A stretch of DNA of 64,000 nucleotides, from NCBI GenBank assembly GCA_965262605.1, contig CBDHFN010000001.1, positions 1 to 64,000 of the forward strand, in the 5' to 3' direction. Position 1 is the stretch's first letter, and every line of letters begins with the position of its first letter. Of the stretch, positions 35,101-43,348 are shown piece by piece. The notes below the pieces were generated by a model. The model was not told the origin of the DNA and searched no databases. It saw only the letters and a list, made by a program, of their open reading frames with translations. The stretch is from CBDHFN01 sp965262605. GTDB taxonomy: Bacteria > Pseudomonadota > Alphaproteobacteria > JASGCL01. The translations under genes and the position numbers were made by a program.

Positions 35101-35552
35101 GCACGAAAAAAGGCAAGGCGTTTGCGATTATAACATGCACAGATGACGCAGGCAATTTTGAAGCAACCGCATTTGATGAGGTAATTCATGGCAAACTTAG
35201 CCGTGATTTAAAAGTTGGCGCGAAAATATTCTTAACAATCGCCATTGAACGAAGACAAGATTCAACCGAAGAAGAAGTCGCATTGCGAATCACCATTATA
35301 AATGTTGAATTATTGGAAAATATCGCCATGAAACAAGCAAAATCGGTGAAATTACTGATTGATAATGAAAAATCAGTCGGCAAAATTGCCGCGATAATTC
35401 AAAACTTACCAAATGGTAATTGCCCACTTTATTTAGCATATCAAAAACAAGGCAAAGAAATAATTTTTGATACGGCAATATTAGTGCAATATAATCAACA
35501 ATTTATTCAGCAAATTAAAAATATCCCCGAAATAACGCAACAAATTTCTTAA
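32103..35552 (+). CDS. dnaE: DNA polymerase III subunit alpha
   Basis: Replicative polymerase of 1149 aa. The N-terminal PHP domain starts HFIHIRNASGYSL. The usual RVHS metal motif is RNAS here, so one conserved His is missing and the PHP site is probably inactive. The polymerase core holds GPGRGSGAGSLVAY and PDFDIDFCQDERD (about residues 394-406) with two catalytic Asp, then NASTHAAGVVI and ALYRPGPMDNIPSYIRRKHG. HhH and OB-fold regions follow (SKIAGIIADIREMRTKKG). The beta-clamp binding region is not obvious. Translationally coupled to dnaA. Confidence 0.96.
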   Translation: MTHFIHIRNASGYSLARGAIGIDALIKQAIIHKQPAVGLTDFDNFFGALEFNSAAINAGIQPITGINAMFQWENFTARGLFIAQTAQGFIKLSHYISNAYRKCGGDTPIFNLNEWRDDGHDAGGIIMLSGGMNGILSQRILDGKEKDAQKIATELAKLFPNRLYIELQRHNLANEKYCEAFLCDIALELGLPMIATNDCHFIEPNFAQAQEILMAIGAGTTLDDDNRPILSPEHYYKSPQAMKELFRDIPEAIEQTEALAKRCSLVIEKRAPMLPSYTKLNGRTEKQAIEEESSAGLKERFTQLQITDAEIQEKYRQRLQYELSVINSMGFDGYFLIVYDFINYAKSQNIPVGPGRGSGAGSLVAYCLKITDLDPLQFNLLFERFLNPERVSMPDFDIDFCQDERDKVIHYVQQEYGANQVAQIITFGSLQAKAAVRDVGRVLGVPYPVVDGLSKLIPNKLFDGKTKPLSYWLDNDTNLKDKYRQDSVAKDIIDIAIKLEGLYRNASTHAAGVVIAGQDLANLVPIYYDGKSDLVATQYSMKYVESAGLVKFDFLGLRTLSIIKKTLENITKRNGEIVDISKIPMNDALCFEDLKKGYGIGVFQFESDGIRDVLRKMRPDRLEDLIAAVALYRPGPMDNIPSYIRRKHGEEPVEYEHPALESVLQETYGIPIYQEQVMEMAKILAGYSLGGADLLRRAMGKKIKSEMDAQREIFIAGAYKTHQISAQDASKIFDTIDKFSGYGFNKSHAAAYALISYQTAYLKTHYPADFMAAFLSYEMHNTDKVALYIQEAVRMGIKILPLDINHSESLFSVQWDEASQSFGIRYALAAIKGVGAQATESLVQERINNGGYENIWDFLRRNASNNPQEAPRLGKKILENFSKSGVFDCFNPNRRQLLESVSVMARYAVEFAENSDQDNLFNDPQDAQFEPNLPEIEPYSEEVLLNQEYDALGLYLSRHPLTAYHDLLATHNAIKSNEIAQNIGKPSKIAGIIADIREMRTKKGKAFAIITCTDDAGNFEATAFDEVIHGKLSRDLKVGAKIFLTIAIERRQDSTEEEVALRITIINVELLENIAMKQAKSVKLLIDNEKSVGKIAAIIQNLPNGNCPLYLAYQKQGKEIIFDTAILVQYNQQFIQQIKNIPEITQQIS

Positions 35553-35594
35553 TTTTTAAGCATTCCCCATGCGATTGGTAAACATGAAAAAACC

Positions 35595-36932
35595 TTACTT
35601 AAAACGAGATTCCATTTTTTTGCGGGCGATGAAGGCAGTGGTTGTTTCATCAAGCTTGACATCGTCCCAAGTAATCAAGGAATCTTTTTTAACATCGCGC
35701 AATAACGGGACATTATGCAATAAACCCAATGGCGCATAACCATTTTTCAAACTTACAGCACTGGGACGAAGCGCGCCAGAAATAGTATATCCGCCTTCGC
35801 CATCAAGAATTTCACCTTTTTTAAGGTCTTTTTTCGCCATGGCGGGCACATCGGCGCGAAATTCTGATGCAATCCCCGTTGCTTCACCGCGAATTCCCAC
35901 CGAAGCAACCGAAATCGGTAATTCCAAACCAATTAAATGCCATCGTTTGTAATTTGTCATATACCGACCCGTGGAATCTGTTTCAACTCGGTATTCTTGA
36001 AAGCAATTGCGCAAATATTGCGTATCACCTTCAATCACAACCCAAACCCCCATGCGAATATCATATTGTAAAAGCGTGCCGTCTAATTTCAGGCTTGAAA
36101 TTACTTCAACCATGCCTTTTTTGGGTAAAATACCGCCCTCGCTTTGTGGGCGCATTAAATTGGCAATATCGCCGATGGAGCCGGGCGGGAAGGCTAAACC
36201 ATCATCGGGGGCATCTAAACCGCAAGCATTCGCAATTGCCGATGATTCAATGGCGGGTTTTGACCCGTCAAGGAAGCTGTTAAACATTTTGGGGTTAAGC
36301 CGACCAATTTTGGCTTGTTCGGCATTAATTCCCCAATTATCCCATATTGTATCGGGCGTAGATTGCCGAAAATGCGGCAACCATTTATGCCCGCGCCCCG
36401 CCGCGACAATCGGAAACCCGCAAGCGCGCGCCCAGTCAACTAATTCACAAACTAAACCGGGCTGGTCGCCATAAGCCAATGAATAAATTACCCCATGTTT
36501 TTTTGCTTGCTGGGCAATTTCATAACCAAGATAAGCGTCTGCCTCCACGGTGACATTAATCACATGTTTTTTATGATTAAACGCGCTGTAAATATGTTCA
36601 ACTGCGTGAATAGGGTGTCCCGTGCATTCAATAATTATTTCAATTGGCGGGAATTTAACCAATTTTTGCCAATCATCACCAACAAAAGTTTTACCGCTTT
36701 TATAAGCATCGCTTAAATCTTGGGCATCATATTGTTCCTTTGTCCAACCAACATATTTCATATTATCCATGGCATTGGCAGGGTTTAAATCAGCGACGGC
36801 GACTACATGAATTCCCTTTTGGCGCAAGGCTTGCGATAAAAACATTGTGCCAAATTTACCCGCCCCAATTAAACCCACCCTGATGGGATTATTATTTTTT
36901 GCGCGTTCTTGTAATAAATTAAATAAGTTCAT
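35595..36932 (-). CDS. Predicted homoserine dehydrogenase-like oxidoreductase with SAF domain (COG4091)
   Basis: A 445-aa protein. The N-terminal Rossmann domain reads VGLIGAGKFGTMFLSQAL (residues 19-36), then VVAVADLN and the cofactor/substrate strand IIIECTGHPIHAVEH. The C-terminal quarter is a SAF domain (KKDLKKGEILDGEGGYTISG, then NGYAPLGLLHNVPLLRDVKKDS), as in COG4091. True homoserine dehydrogenase is encoded at 42050, so this one probably acts on another substrate, perhaps a sugar-acid or tetronate-like compound; that is inference. It stands alone, with the convergent dnaE end 42 bp away. Confidence 0.82.
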   Translation of the reverse strand: MNLFNLLQERAKNNNPIRVGLIGAGKFGTMFLSQALRQKGIHVVAVADLNPANAMDNMKYVGWTKEQYDAQDLSDAYKSGKTFVGDDWQKLVKFPPIEIIIECTGHPIHAVEHIYSAFNHKKHVINVTVEADAYLGYEIAQQAKKHGVIYSLAYGDQPGLVCELVDWARACGFPIVAAGRGHKWLPHFRQSTPDTIWDNWGINAEQAKIGRLNPKMFNSFLDGSKPAIESSAIANACGLDAPDDGLAFPPGSIGDIANLMRPQSEGGILPKKGMVEVISSLKLDGTLLQYDIRMGVWVVIEGDTQYLRNCFQEYRVETDSTGRYMTNYKRWHLIGLELPISVASVGIRGEATGIASEFRADVPAMAKKDLKKGEILDGEGGYTISGALRPSAVSLKNGYAPLGLLHNVPLLRDVKKDSLITWDDVKLDETTTAFIARKKMESRFK

Positions 36933-37035
36933 AATTTCAAAATAACCAAATATTCATTAATGTCAAATAAAATTTTTGTATAAAAATTGGGGAATGTCCA
37001 CATCGTTATTAAATTTAAAATTATTGAATAATTGG

Positions 37036-37809
37036 CTATAAAATAATTTCGGTAATTTCTGGTTCATATATCCGTAATAAATGCAAAATTTTTGTCATTT
37101 CTTTGGAATCACCCGTCGTAAAAAACTTAGTCGGCAAGGGAGTAGAGCTAAAAACTTGGGTTAAATTGCATAATTTTGCGGTATGATTGGCAATCGCTGG
37201 CGGGGTATCAATCAATGTTATTTCTTTGGGAATAAATGTTCTGATGATTGGAATTAAAAAACTATAATGCGTGCACCCTAAAACAATAGTATCCGCCCCC
37301 TCGCTTAAAATTTTTTCGCAATATTTTTCGCATAATTCGTAAGTTTTCGGGGCATAAAGATAGCCTTTTTCAATTTGTTCAACCAAGCCAATCCCCGCAA
37401 TTGAAATAAATTTAACGCCTTGTCCATATTCATGGCAAAGCCGTTCGTATCGTGGCGATGCAAGCGTAGATTTCGTGGCAAGCACGCCAATTATTTTGTT
37501 TAAGCTTAGTTCGCACGCGGGTTTTATGCCCGGTTCCACGCCAATGATGGGGCAATTATATTCTAATCTTAAAATATCAATTGCTTGGGCGGTTGCGGTA
37601 TTGCACGCAATAACTATCGCATCTGGGTGAAATTGCATAAAGAAATTAAAAATAACACGGCATCGTTCTTGAATAAATTCCGAAGATTTTTCGCCATATG
37701 GGGCTTTGACAGAATCGGCAAGATAATAAAAAATTTGATGCGGAATGCTTTCCCGTAAGGCTTTAAGCACCGATAAACCACCTAAACCTGAATCAAAAAC
37801 GGCTATCAT
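37036..37809 (-). CDS. murI: Glutamate racemase
   Basis: Makes D-glutamate for peptidoglycan. The two catalytic cysteines are in IACNTATAQA (Cys69) and LGCTHYSFL (Cys179). The N-terminal IAVFDSGLGGLSVLKAL and YYLADSVKAPYGEKS are diagnostic. The 257-aa length is normal. It begins 5 bp after the preceding membrane-protein gene and is the last member of a five-gene minus-strand envelope cluster that starts with a PAP2 phosphatase. Confidence 0.96.
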   Translation of the reverse strand: MIAVFDSGLGGLSVLKALRESIPHQIFYYLADSVKAPYGEKSSEFIQERCRVIFNFFMQFHPDAIVIACNTATAQAIDILRLEYNCPIIGVEPGIKPACELSLNKIIGVLATKSTLASPRYERLCHEYGQGVKFISIAGIGLVEQIEKGYLYAPKTYELCEKYCEKILSEGADTIVLGCTHYSFLIPIIRTFIPKEITLIDTPPAIANHTAKLCNLTQVFSSTPLPTKFFTTGDSKEMTKILHLLRIYEPEITEIIL

Positions 37810-37814
37810 TTTAC

Positions 37815-38396
37815 CTAATTTCTGTTATGCGCAAAATTACTGCTGTTTTGCGCGGCGTTGCGGAGTTTCTTTTGCGCTTCCTCAACCCTTAATTGGTCTA
37901 AGGTAATGATGGGTGGCGCGTTTTTATTGACTTCTTCACCCCAAAGCGAAATAAGCTTATTGCGGTCATCTGTTAGCTTCTTTTCGCGCACTAATTGGGC
38001 TTTTGATAAATATAAATTCACAATAATGGGTAAAAATAAAACTAACAATAACCCCAATAACGATAAAATATAAGGCACGATTAAATTTTTCGGGTTGGTA
38101 ATAATTTCCAATGCTTTTTCAATTGTTTGCATGCCTTCGTATTTAAGCATCGGCGTTGCCATATAAAATGTGCCAATGAAATTTGGAAAACCCACTGATT
38201 TTGTTTTATATCGGTTAATGGTTCTTTCTGTGATTAATAAAGCAATCGTTGGCAACATGCCAATAAATACCACGCAAAACAAGGGAAAAAATCCCACAGC
38301 AATTAAAATTGCCGCCCCCATAATCAAGCGGCGCATTTTTTGATTTTCTAACTCTTCTTTGGTTAGTTTTCGCTTAACAACTGGTTTTTTTGCCAT
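37815..38396 (-). CDS. Hypothetical membrane protein, 193 aa
   Basis: The basic N-terminus (MAKKPVVKRKLTKEELENQK) is followed by a long hydrophobic stretch at about residues 25-55, likely two crossing segments, and another at 105-130 (VPYILSLLGLLLVLFLPIIV). The C-terminus is charged and probably coiled (VEEAQKKLRNAAQN). No family recognised. It lies 9 bp after the pseudokinase gene and 5 bp before murI, so it is likely a membrane partner of the pseudokinase. Confidence 0.75.
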   Translation of the reverse strand: MAKKPVVKRKLTKEELENQKMRRLIMGAAILIAVGFFPLFCVVFIGMLPTIALLITERTINRYKTKSVGFPNFIGTFYMATPMLKYEGMQTIEKALEIITNPKNLIVPYILSLLGLLLVLFLPIIVNLYLSKAQLVREKKLTDDRNKLISLWGEEVNKNAPPIITLDQLRVEEAQKKLRNAAQNSSNFAHNRN

Positions 38397-38405
38397 TATT
38401 ATCCT

Positions 38406-40514
38406 TTAAAATACGTTTATTAAGAAAATTACAATCGTGCCCAATACTGATAACATTGAAGAAATAGTTACCGCATATCGCCCCCCTAAATCATCGGACA
38501 AACCAATTCGGTTATGAATATTTTTTCGGGTTATATTTAATTCCGTAACAATTTTAGTATATCGTTCAACCGCGGCATCAAATCCTTTTTGGTCAATTTC
38601 AATGCGTTTATTATCAGCAATTAAATCAAGAATTTCTTTAAGATTACCTCTTCTGCCTAATTCTTTAATATCACGGCGCACTTGGCGTTGCATTGCGCGT
38701 GAATGAAATAAATTAACGGCATCGCCCAGTCTTTCAACATAATATCGGCATAAATTTGGAAATTCCATGTTATTATTAGTCTTTGTTTGAATTTCGGCAA
38801 AAATTTTTGCCTCTGAAACCACGATTTTTGCTTTAACCACATCAAGCGCAGATTTACTTTTAACATTTAATAATGATTGTTGCAACATATTTAATTTGCG
38901 TAAATCATCGTCAATATTACGGGAAAAATTGGCGCAAATATAACAAGCAATATGCGGTTCAAGCAAGCTGTCGGGTTTATATCCAGAAGCCATCGCCCTG
39001 TCAATTGCTGGCAATAAATACCACATTTCGGGAATAAAATCATATTGCGAAATAACCCCGCAAAATGGTATATTTCTGCCTAATTGATATAAAACTCGTT
39101 CTTTACCAAATCCCAATGCTTCGCGGGACATAAAACCAAATGCCGCGGTGTAATTACTGATAACGCGCTTGGCATTATTATCGGCTTCGTTAAATTCCGA
39201 CCAAATATTTAATAAATCTGAAGTGATAAAATGCTGAAATTTTTCATAATCAACATGTTCAATCACCATGGCAAATAAAGTTGGAATCGCGTCAATCGCC
39301 ACCACCCATTTTTCAAGATAAAATGGATTTCTTGGCTCCATTGCCATCAAGGCAAGCGTGAATTTATTATTAGCATCTTTGACTTGCACCGTGGAATATC
39401 GCGAAACCATGAATCGTTCTAATAAAACATTATCGCCTAAATCATTACGAAGCCATGCTTCTAAAACACCAGTTTGATAAAAATCAATGCCTTTATGCCA
39501 TTCCTTTGTTATATGCCAAATAACCTCACGCGCGGTTAAGCATTGAATATTATTCGCTAATTTTATGGGTTTGCGCGCTTTTTTTGCGGTATGCGGGCTA
39601 CGCGGCGATAATCGCTTGCCATGCGTCCAATTATATATATTATGCACATCCCATCGTTCCGACCCGACTTCAAATAATATACCGCGCAATAATTCGTTAA
39701 GCGATTGCGAAAGTGTTAATTTCCCCGTGTAATATTGATAACTTCCTTGTTCAAGGCGCGTTTGAACAATTTTATCGGGGCTTTGCCCGACCCAAGGCAA
39801 TTCTTCATATGATAAAAGTTCCACAATGGCGACGCCAAGCGCAAAAATATCATTGCTTTGGTTGCCATTGCCCCGTAATAACGGCGAACAAAGCATTTTA
39901 TTAATGTCTTCGTAATAAATCGGCTGCATATAACCCGGTGCCGTGGAATAACATTCGCCAAAAGTTGCTTCATGCCCTTCTTCGCCCGACCAAAAAATAT
40001 TGTCAAGCCGAATATTACGATGCGCTAAATTCACATCTTTAAGACTTGTTAGCAGTTTAACTGCTGGCTTGATTAGGGTTTTAATCAATTGATCTTCGTT
40101 AAATATCCTGTTTTTAGCTGATTTATGTTCAGATAAACTTTTACCCGTTGGAATTTCAATTAAATATATCGGCACGCGTTTATTATATGCGGGCCAGTAA
40201 GTTATGCTCCACCCATAAATTTTGTGCATTTGGTCAATGGGACGGCGAAATAATAATTCGCTAACATCAGTGCGGGGCATTAAATCCGATTCGGTGATAT
40301 AGGCGTATAAATTCGTGTATTGTTCTTGAGAATCTTTGACAGCAAAAGCCTTGCCACCCCTTGAATATTGTGGGTATGGCACAGCCATCATTACTTGAAA
40401 GCGACTATGTAATATTACATCGCCGTCTAAATTAGCAGCTTGTGTTTGTCCGCCAGACGCAATTTCATCTTCGTGTTGATTTATGCGGTCATCGGCATTG
40501 AATAAATCATCCAT
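38406..40514 (-). CDS. Membrane-anchored protein pseudokinase
   Basis: A 702-aa protein with a Ser/Thr-kinase-like domain at about residues 30-300. The VAIK-type Lys may be Lys60 (AFAVKDS). The catalytic loop reads AHRNIRLDNIFW (164-175), so the HRD Asp is replaced by Asn, and the DFG triplet is not recognisable (ATFGECYSTAPGYM follows). The SNDIFALGVAIVELL helix of subdomain IX is kept. After residue 320 comes a long helical region, and the extreme C-terminus (about 682-702) is one membrane helix. It probably binds without phosphorylating. Operon context (PAP2, kdsB, membrane protein, murI) points to envelope control. Confidence 0.78.
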   Translation of the reverse strand: MDDLFNADDRINQHEDEIASGGQTQAANLDGDVILHSRFQVMMAVPYPQYSRGGKAFAVKDSQEQYTNLYAYITESDLMPRTDVSELLFRRPIDQMHKIYGWSITYWPAYNKRVPIYLIEIPTGKSLSEHKSAKNRIFNEDQLIKTLIKPAVKLLTSLKDVNLAHRNIRLDNIFWSGEEGHEATFGECYSTAPGYMQPIYYEDINKMLCSPLLRGNGNQSNDIFALGVAIVELLSYEELPWVGQSPDKIVQTRLEQGSYQYYTGKLTLSQSLNELLRGILFEVGSERWDVHNIYNWTHGKRLSPRSPHTAKKARKPIKLANNIQCLTAREVIWHITKEWHKGIDFYQTGVLEAWLRNDLGDNVLLERFMVSRYSTVQVKDANNKFTLALMAMEPRNPFYLEKWVVAIDAIPTLFAMVIEHVDYEKFQHFITSDLLNIWSEFNEADNNAKRVISNYTAAFGFMSREALGFGKERVLYQLGRNIPFCGVISQYDFIPEMWYLLPAIDRAMASGYKPDSLLEPHIACYICANFSRNIDDDLRKLNMLQQSLLNVKSKSALDVVKAKIVVSEAKIFAEIQTKTNNNMEFPNLCRYYVERLGDAVNLFHSRAMQRQVRRDIKELGRRGNLKEILDLIADNKRIEIDQKGFDAAVERYTKIVTELNITRKNIHNRIGLSDDLGGRYAVTISSMLSVLGTIVIFLINVF

Positions 40515-40556
40515 AATTATTTTCCATAAATAACAATATGCAAAAAAAATGCAAGT

Positions 40557-41309
40557 TTACTGATTTTTTAAAAATTCATTCACTTTATCTAAATCTTGGG
40601 GACTATCCACGGATAATGGCGCGGAATCAGCCGTGATTATGCGGATATTCATACCATTTGCTAAGGCTCTTAATTGTTCAAGTTTTTCGGATTTTTCAAT
40701 AAAAGCTGGTGGTAATTGCACAAATTTCATCAGTGAATCCCTTAAAAAACCATAAATTCCAATATGATGATAAAATTGTGGGTTATTTGCGCCCTCTTGC
40801 CAAGGAATCGCAAGGCGCGAAAAATATAACGCATTGCCCCGTAATTTATCAAGATGGTCAAATTCCAAGGCAACTTTAACTATATTAGGGTTATGAATTT
40901 CTTCGTTATCGTGAATTGGCACAACGGCGGTGACAATATCGGCATTATTTTTGCGTAATTCATGGGCAATATCCGTTAAAATTTTAGGGGCGACTACAGG
41001 TAAATCGCCTTGCAAATTAATAATAAATTTATATTTTTTCATCGGGTCAATTGCATTTAATCCCGCGGCGATTCTGTCCGTTCCCGAAGGCAAATCAGGG
41101 TCGGTTAAAACCGATTCACCGCCATTTTTTAAGATTAAATCGTGAATTTCCCAGTCGCCAGCGCAAACAACAACCCGCCCAAGCTTTGTTTTATAAGCTT
41201 GGTCCATGACACGCAATATCATTTCGCGCCCCATTATTTTGGTTAATGGTTTATTGGGGAATCTTGTGGCGGCTAATCTTGAAGGAATTAAAATAATTGG
41301 TTCAATCAT
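40557..41309 (-). CDS. kdsB: 3-deoxy-manno-octulosonate cytidylyltransferase
   Basis: Activates Kdo as CMP-Kdo for lipid A core synthesis, so this is a lipopolysaccharide-making Gram-negative. The 250-aa protein has IPSRLAATRFPNKPL (9-23), GGESVLTDPDLPSGTDRI, INLQGDLPVV, and IGIYGFLRDSLMKF followed by SEKLEQLRAL. All are standard KdsB motifs. The start overlaps the PAP2 phosphatase stop by 4 bp. Confidence 0.96.
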   Translation of the reverse strand: MIEPIILIPSRLAATRFPNKPLTKIMGREMILRVMDQAYKTKLGRVVVCAGDWEIHDLILKNGGESVLTDPDLPSGTDRIAAGLNAIDPMKKYKFIINLQGDLPVVAPKILTDIAHELRKNNADIVTAVVPIHDNEEIHNPNIVKVALEFDHLDKLRGNALYFSRLAIPWQEGANNPQFYHHIGIYGFLRDSLMKFVQLPPAFIEKSEKLEQLRALANGMNIRIITADSAPLSVDSPQDLDKVNEFLKNQ

Positions 41310-41950
41310 GACGAAGATAACCTATATAATTTATGAATCCAAATGCAAAAGAAAATCCCTAACCCAGCACCAAAAATAGCATCAGATAAATAATGCGCAT
41401 TGATTAAAAGCCTTGTGCTTACAAGCCATAAAGCAACGGGCAGGGTTAATAACCCTAAATATCGTGATTGCACCATCAAACAAAACCAAACCACCATTAT
41501 TGTTTGCGAATGCCCTGATGGAAATGAATTAAAATCGCTATTACCAATATGGGCAAGAAAATTATTCGCATCAAAAAATTGCCCAATGTCTTGCGCATTT
41601 TCAATCGTATCGGGTCTTGCCCGTCCAACTAAATTTTTTAACAAAGTCAAAATTATGCCCGAACTTGTCAAGCTCGCCAACAAAAGCACGGCAAATTTTC
41701 GGATTTTTTTTTGCCAAACCGATAAAATTAATAATGCAAAAGCCAGAATAAACCAATAAAGCCCCTTGGCAAAATGGGTTGTTTTTTGGGCAAAAATTTC
41801 ATAATTCGCCAAATTATCATTAATATAATTATAAACGATTATATCGGCATATAACACCGATATAATTGTTAATAATCCAATAACCATAAGAAAAATCCAC
41901 GCTTTGATGGGAGGAAATTGAAAATAAAGTTGAAATAGTTTTTTTAGCAT
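41306..41950 (-). CDS. PAP2-family membrane phosphatase
   Basis: A 214-aa lipid phosphatase-like protein with about six membrane helices. The three-part active-site signature is complete: KNLVGRARP, FPSGHS and STRLLINAHYLSD. Possible roles are undecaprenyl pyrophosphate recycling or lipid A dephosphorylation; proximity to kdsB favours envelope lipid work. The frame is open to a TTG at 42001, but the ATG at 41950 is preferred, because a promoter-like pair (TTGAAA, 15 bp, TATATA on the minus strand) ends only 8 bp before it. That would make the mRNA nearly leaderless. Confidence 0.88.
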   Translation of the reverse strand: MLKKLFQLYFQFPPIKAWIFLMVIGLLTIISVLYADIIVYNYINDNLANYEIFAQKTTHFAKGLYWFILAFALLILSVWQKKIRKFAVLLLASLTSSGIILTLLKNLVGRARPDTIENAQDIGQFFDANNFLAHIGNSDFNSFPSGHSQTIMVVWFCLMVQSRYLGLLTLPVALWLVSTRLLINAHYLSDAIFGAGLGIFFCIWIHKLYRLSSS

Positions 41951-42049
41951 TGGTTTGCTATATAATATATTTGAATGTTTTTCAAGTCTTAACTCTTGCA
42001 ATTTTCAAATTTATTCGCTATACACTTTCCAATAAAAGATAGGAAAAAA

Positions 42050-43348
42050 ATGGCTAAAAATTTTAAAATTGCGATTGCAGGTCTTGGCGTAGTGGGCGGT
42101 TCGGTCATAAAGATTTTAAATCAAAATGCCCCTGATATTTTGGCGCGAACGGGCGGAGTGCCCATTGAAATTGTGGCAATTAGTGCACGCAATAAAGCCA
42201 AAGCGAAATTGCTTAATATTACAAATTTTGATAAAATTTATTACGATGATCCAATTATAATGGCAAAACAAGCCGATTACGATTGCTTGATTGAAGTAAT
42301 TGGTGGCGTGGAAGGTGTCGCGCCAGAAATTTGGCATCAAGCTATTTTGCGCAAAAAACAAATTATCACGGCGAATAAAGCATTATTAGCCGAAAAAGGC
42401 GAATATTTTTTGAAATTGGCAAATAAATATAACAGCTCCATTAAATATGAGGCAAGCGTGGCGGGCGGTATACCCATTATTAAAATTATCAAGGAAGGTT
42501 TAGCAGGCACGAAAATTACTAAAATTCAAGCTATTTTAAACGGCACTTGTAATTATATCCTAAGCCGCATGTATGATGAACGCCAAGAATTACCGATAAT
42601 TCTAAAAGACGCGCAAGCAAAGGGCTATGCCGAGGCAGAGCCAACCTTGGATATTGGCGGTTTTGATGCTGGGCATAAATTAACTATCTTAATAAATTTA
42701 GCGTTCGGTGGCTGGATTAATGCCAAAAAAATGCCGATATTTGGCATTACAAACATTAAAATTGATGATATTAATTTTGCTGGGGAATTTGGCTATCGCA
42801 TCAAGTTAATTGCATCGGCGGAACAAACTATACATGGTATAAGTCTTTCGGTTGAACCAGTATTGCTGAATCAAAATGATGAATTGGCGAATACCAATGA
42901 TGTTTATAATGCTATTAAATGTTATGATGATTTGAATGAAAAAATATTTATCAAGGGGCGCGGTGCGGGCGCGGGTCCCACGGGATTGGCAGTCGTGGCG
43001 GATATTGTGGATATGATTAAATTTCATGACAAGCAAGTTTTCAATAAGCCGTTAAGACAAATAAAGCCAATGAAAACCATTGCCAGACAAGCGACAATTT
43101 CAACTTGGTATATTCGTTTAGTCGTGATTGATAAAACGGGCGTTTTGGCGGGAATATCAAAAATATTTCATAAATACGGCATTTCCATTGAAAAATTATT
43201 GCAAAATGGACGGCAAGAAAATTTGCCTGTCAGTATAATTTTCATTACCCATGCGGTTGAATTTGGGAAATTAGCCAAGGCATGCCAAGAAATTCAAAAA
43301 ATGGATTTTGTTTTGGACGAACCTTGCATTATAAAGGTTGCCGAATAA
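42050..43348 (+). CDS. hom: Homoserine dehydrogenase
   Basis: Reduces aspartate semialdehyde to homoserine for threonine and methionine. The 432-aa protein starts with the NAD(P) loop IAIAGLGVVGGSVIKIL, then ITANKALLAEKGE, YEASVAGGIPIIK, the substrate motif GTCNYILSRMYD, and YAEAEPTLDIGGFDAGHKL. GRGAGAGPTGLAVVADI is typical, and a C-terminal ACT domain (YIRLVVIDKTGVLAGISKIF) suggests threonine feedback. ATG 42050 follows GATAGGAAAA; the frame upstream to 41996 is rejected. recJ starts within the stop (TAATG). The hom-recJ pairing is common in alphaproteobacteria, though glpX, often between them, is absent. Confidence 0.95.
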   Translation: MAKNFKIAIAGLGVVGGSVIKILNQNAPDILARTGGVPIEIVAISARNKAKAKLLNITNFDKIYYDDPIIMAKQADYDCLIEVIGGVEGVAPEIWHQAILRKKQIITANKALLAEKGEYFLKLANKYNSSIKYEASVAGGIPIIKIIKEGLAGTKITKIQAILNGTCNYILSRMYDERQELPIILKDAQAKGYAEAEPTLDIGGFDAGHKLTILINLAFGGWINAKKMPIFGITNIKIDDINFAGEFGYRIKLIASAEQTIHGISLSVEPVLLNQNDELANTNDVYNAIKCYDDLNEKIFIKGRGAGAGPTGLAVVADIVDMIKFHDKQVFNKPLRQIKPMKTIARQATISTWYIRLVVIDKTGVLAGISKIFHKYGISIEKLLQNGRQENLPVSIIFITHAVEFGKLAKACQEIQKMDFVLDEPCIIKVAE

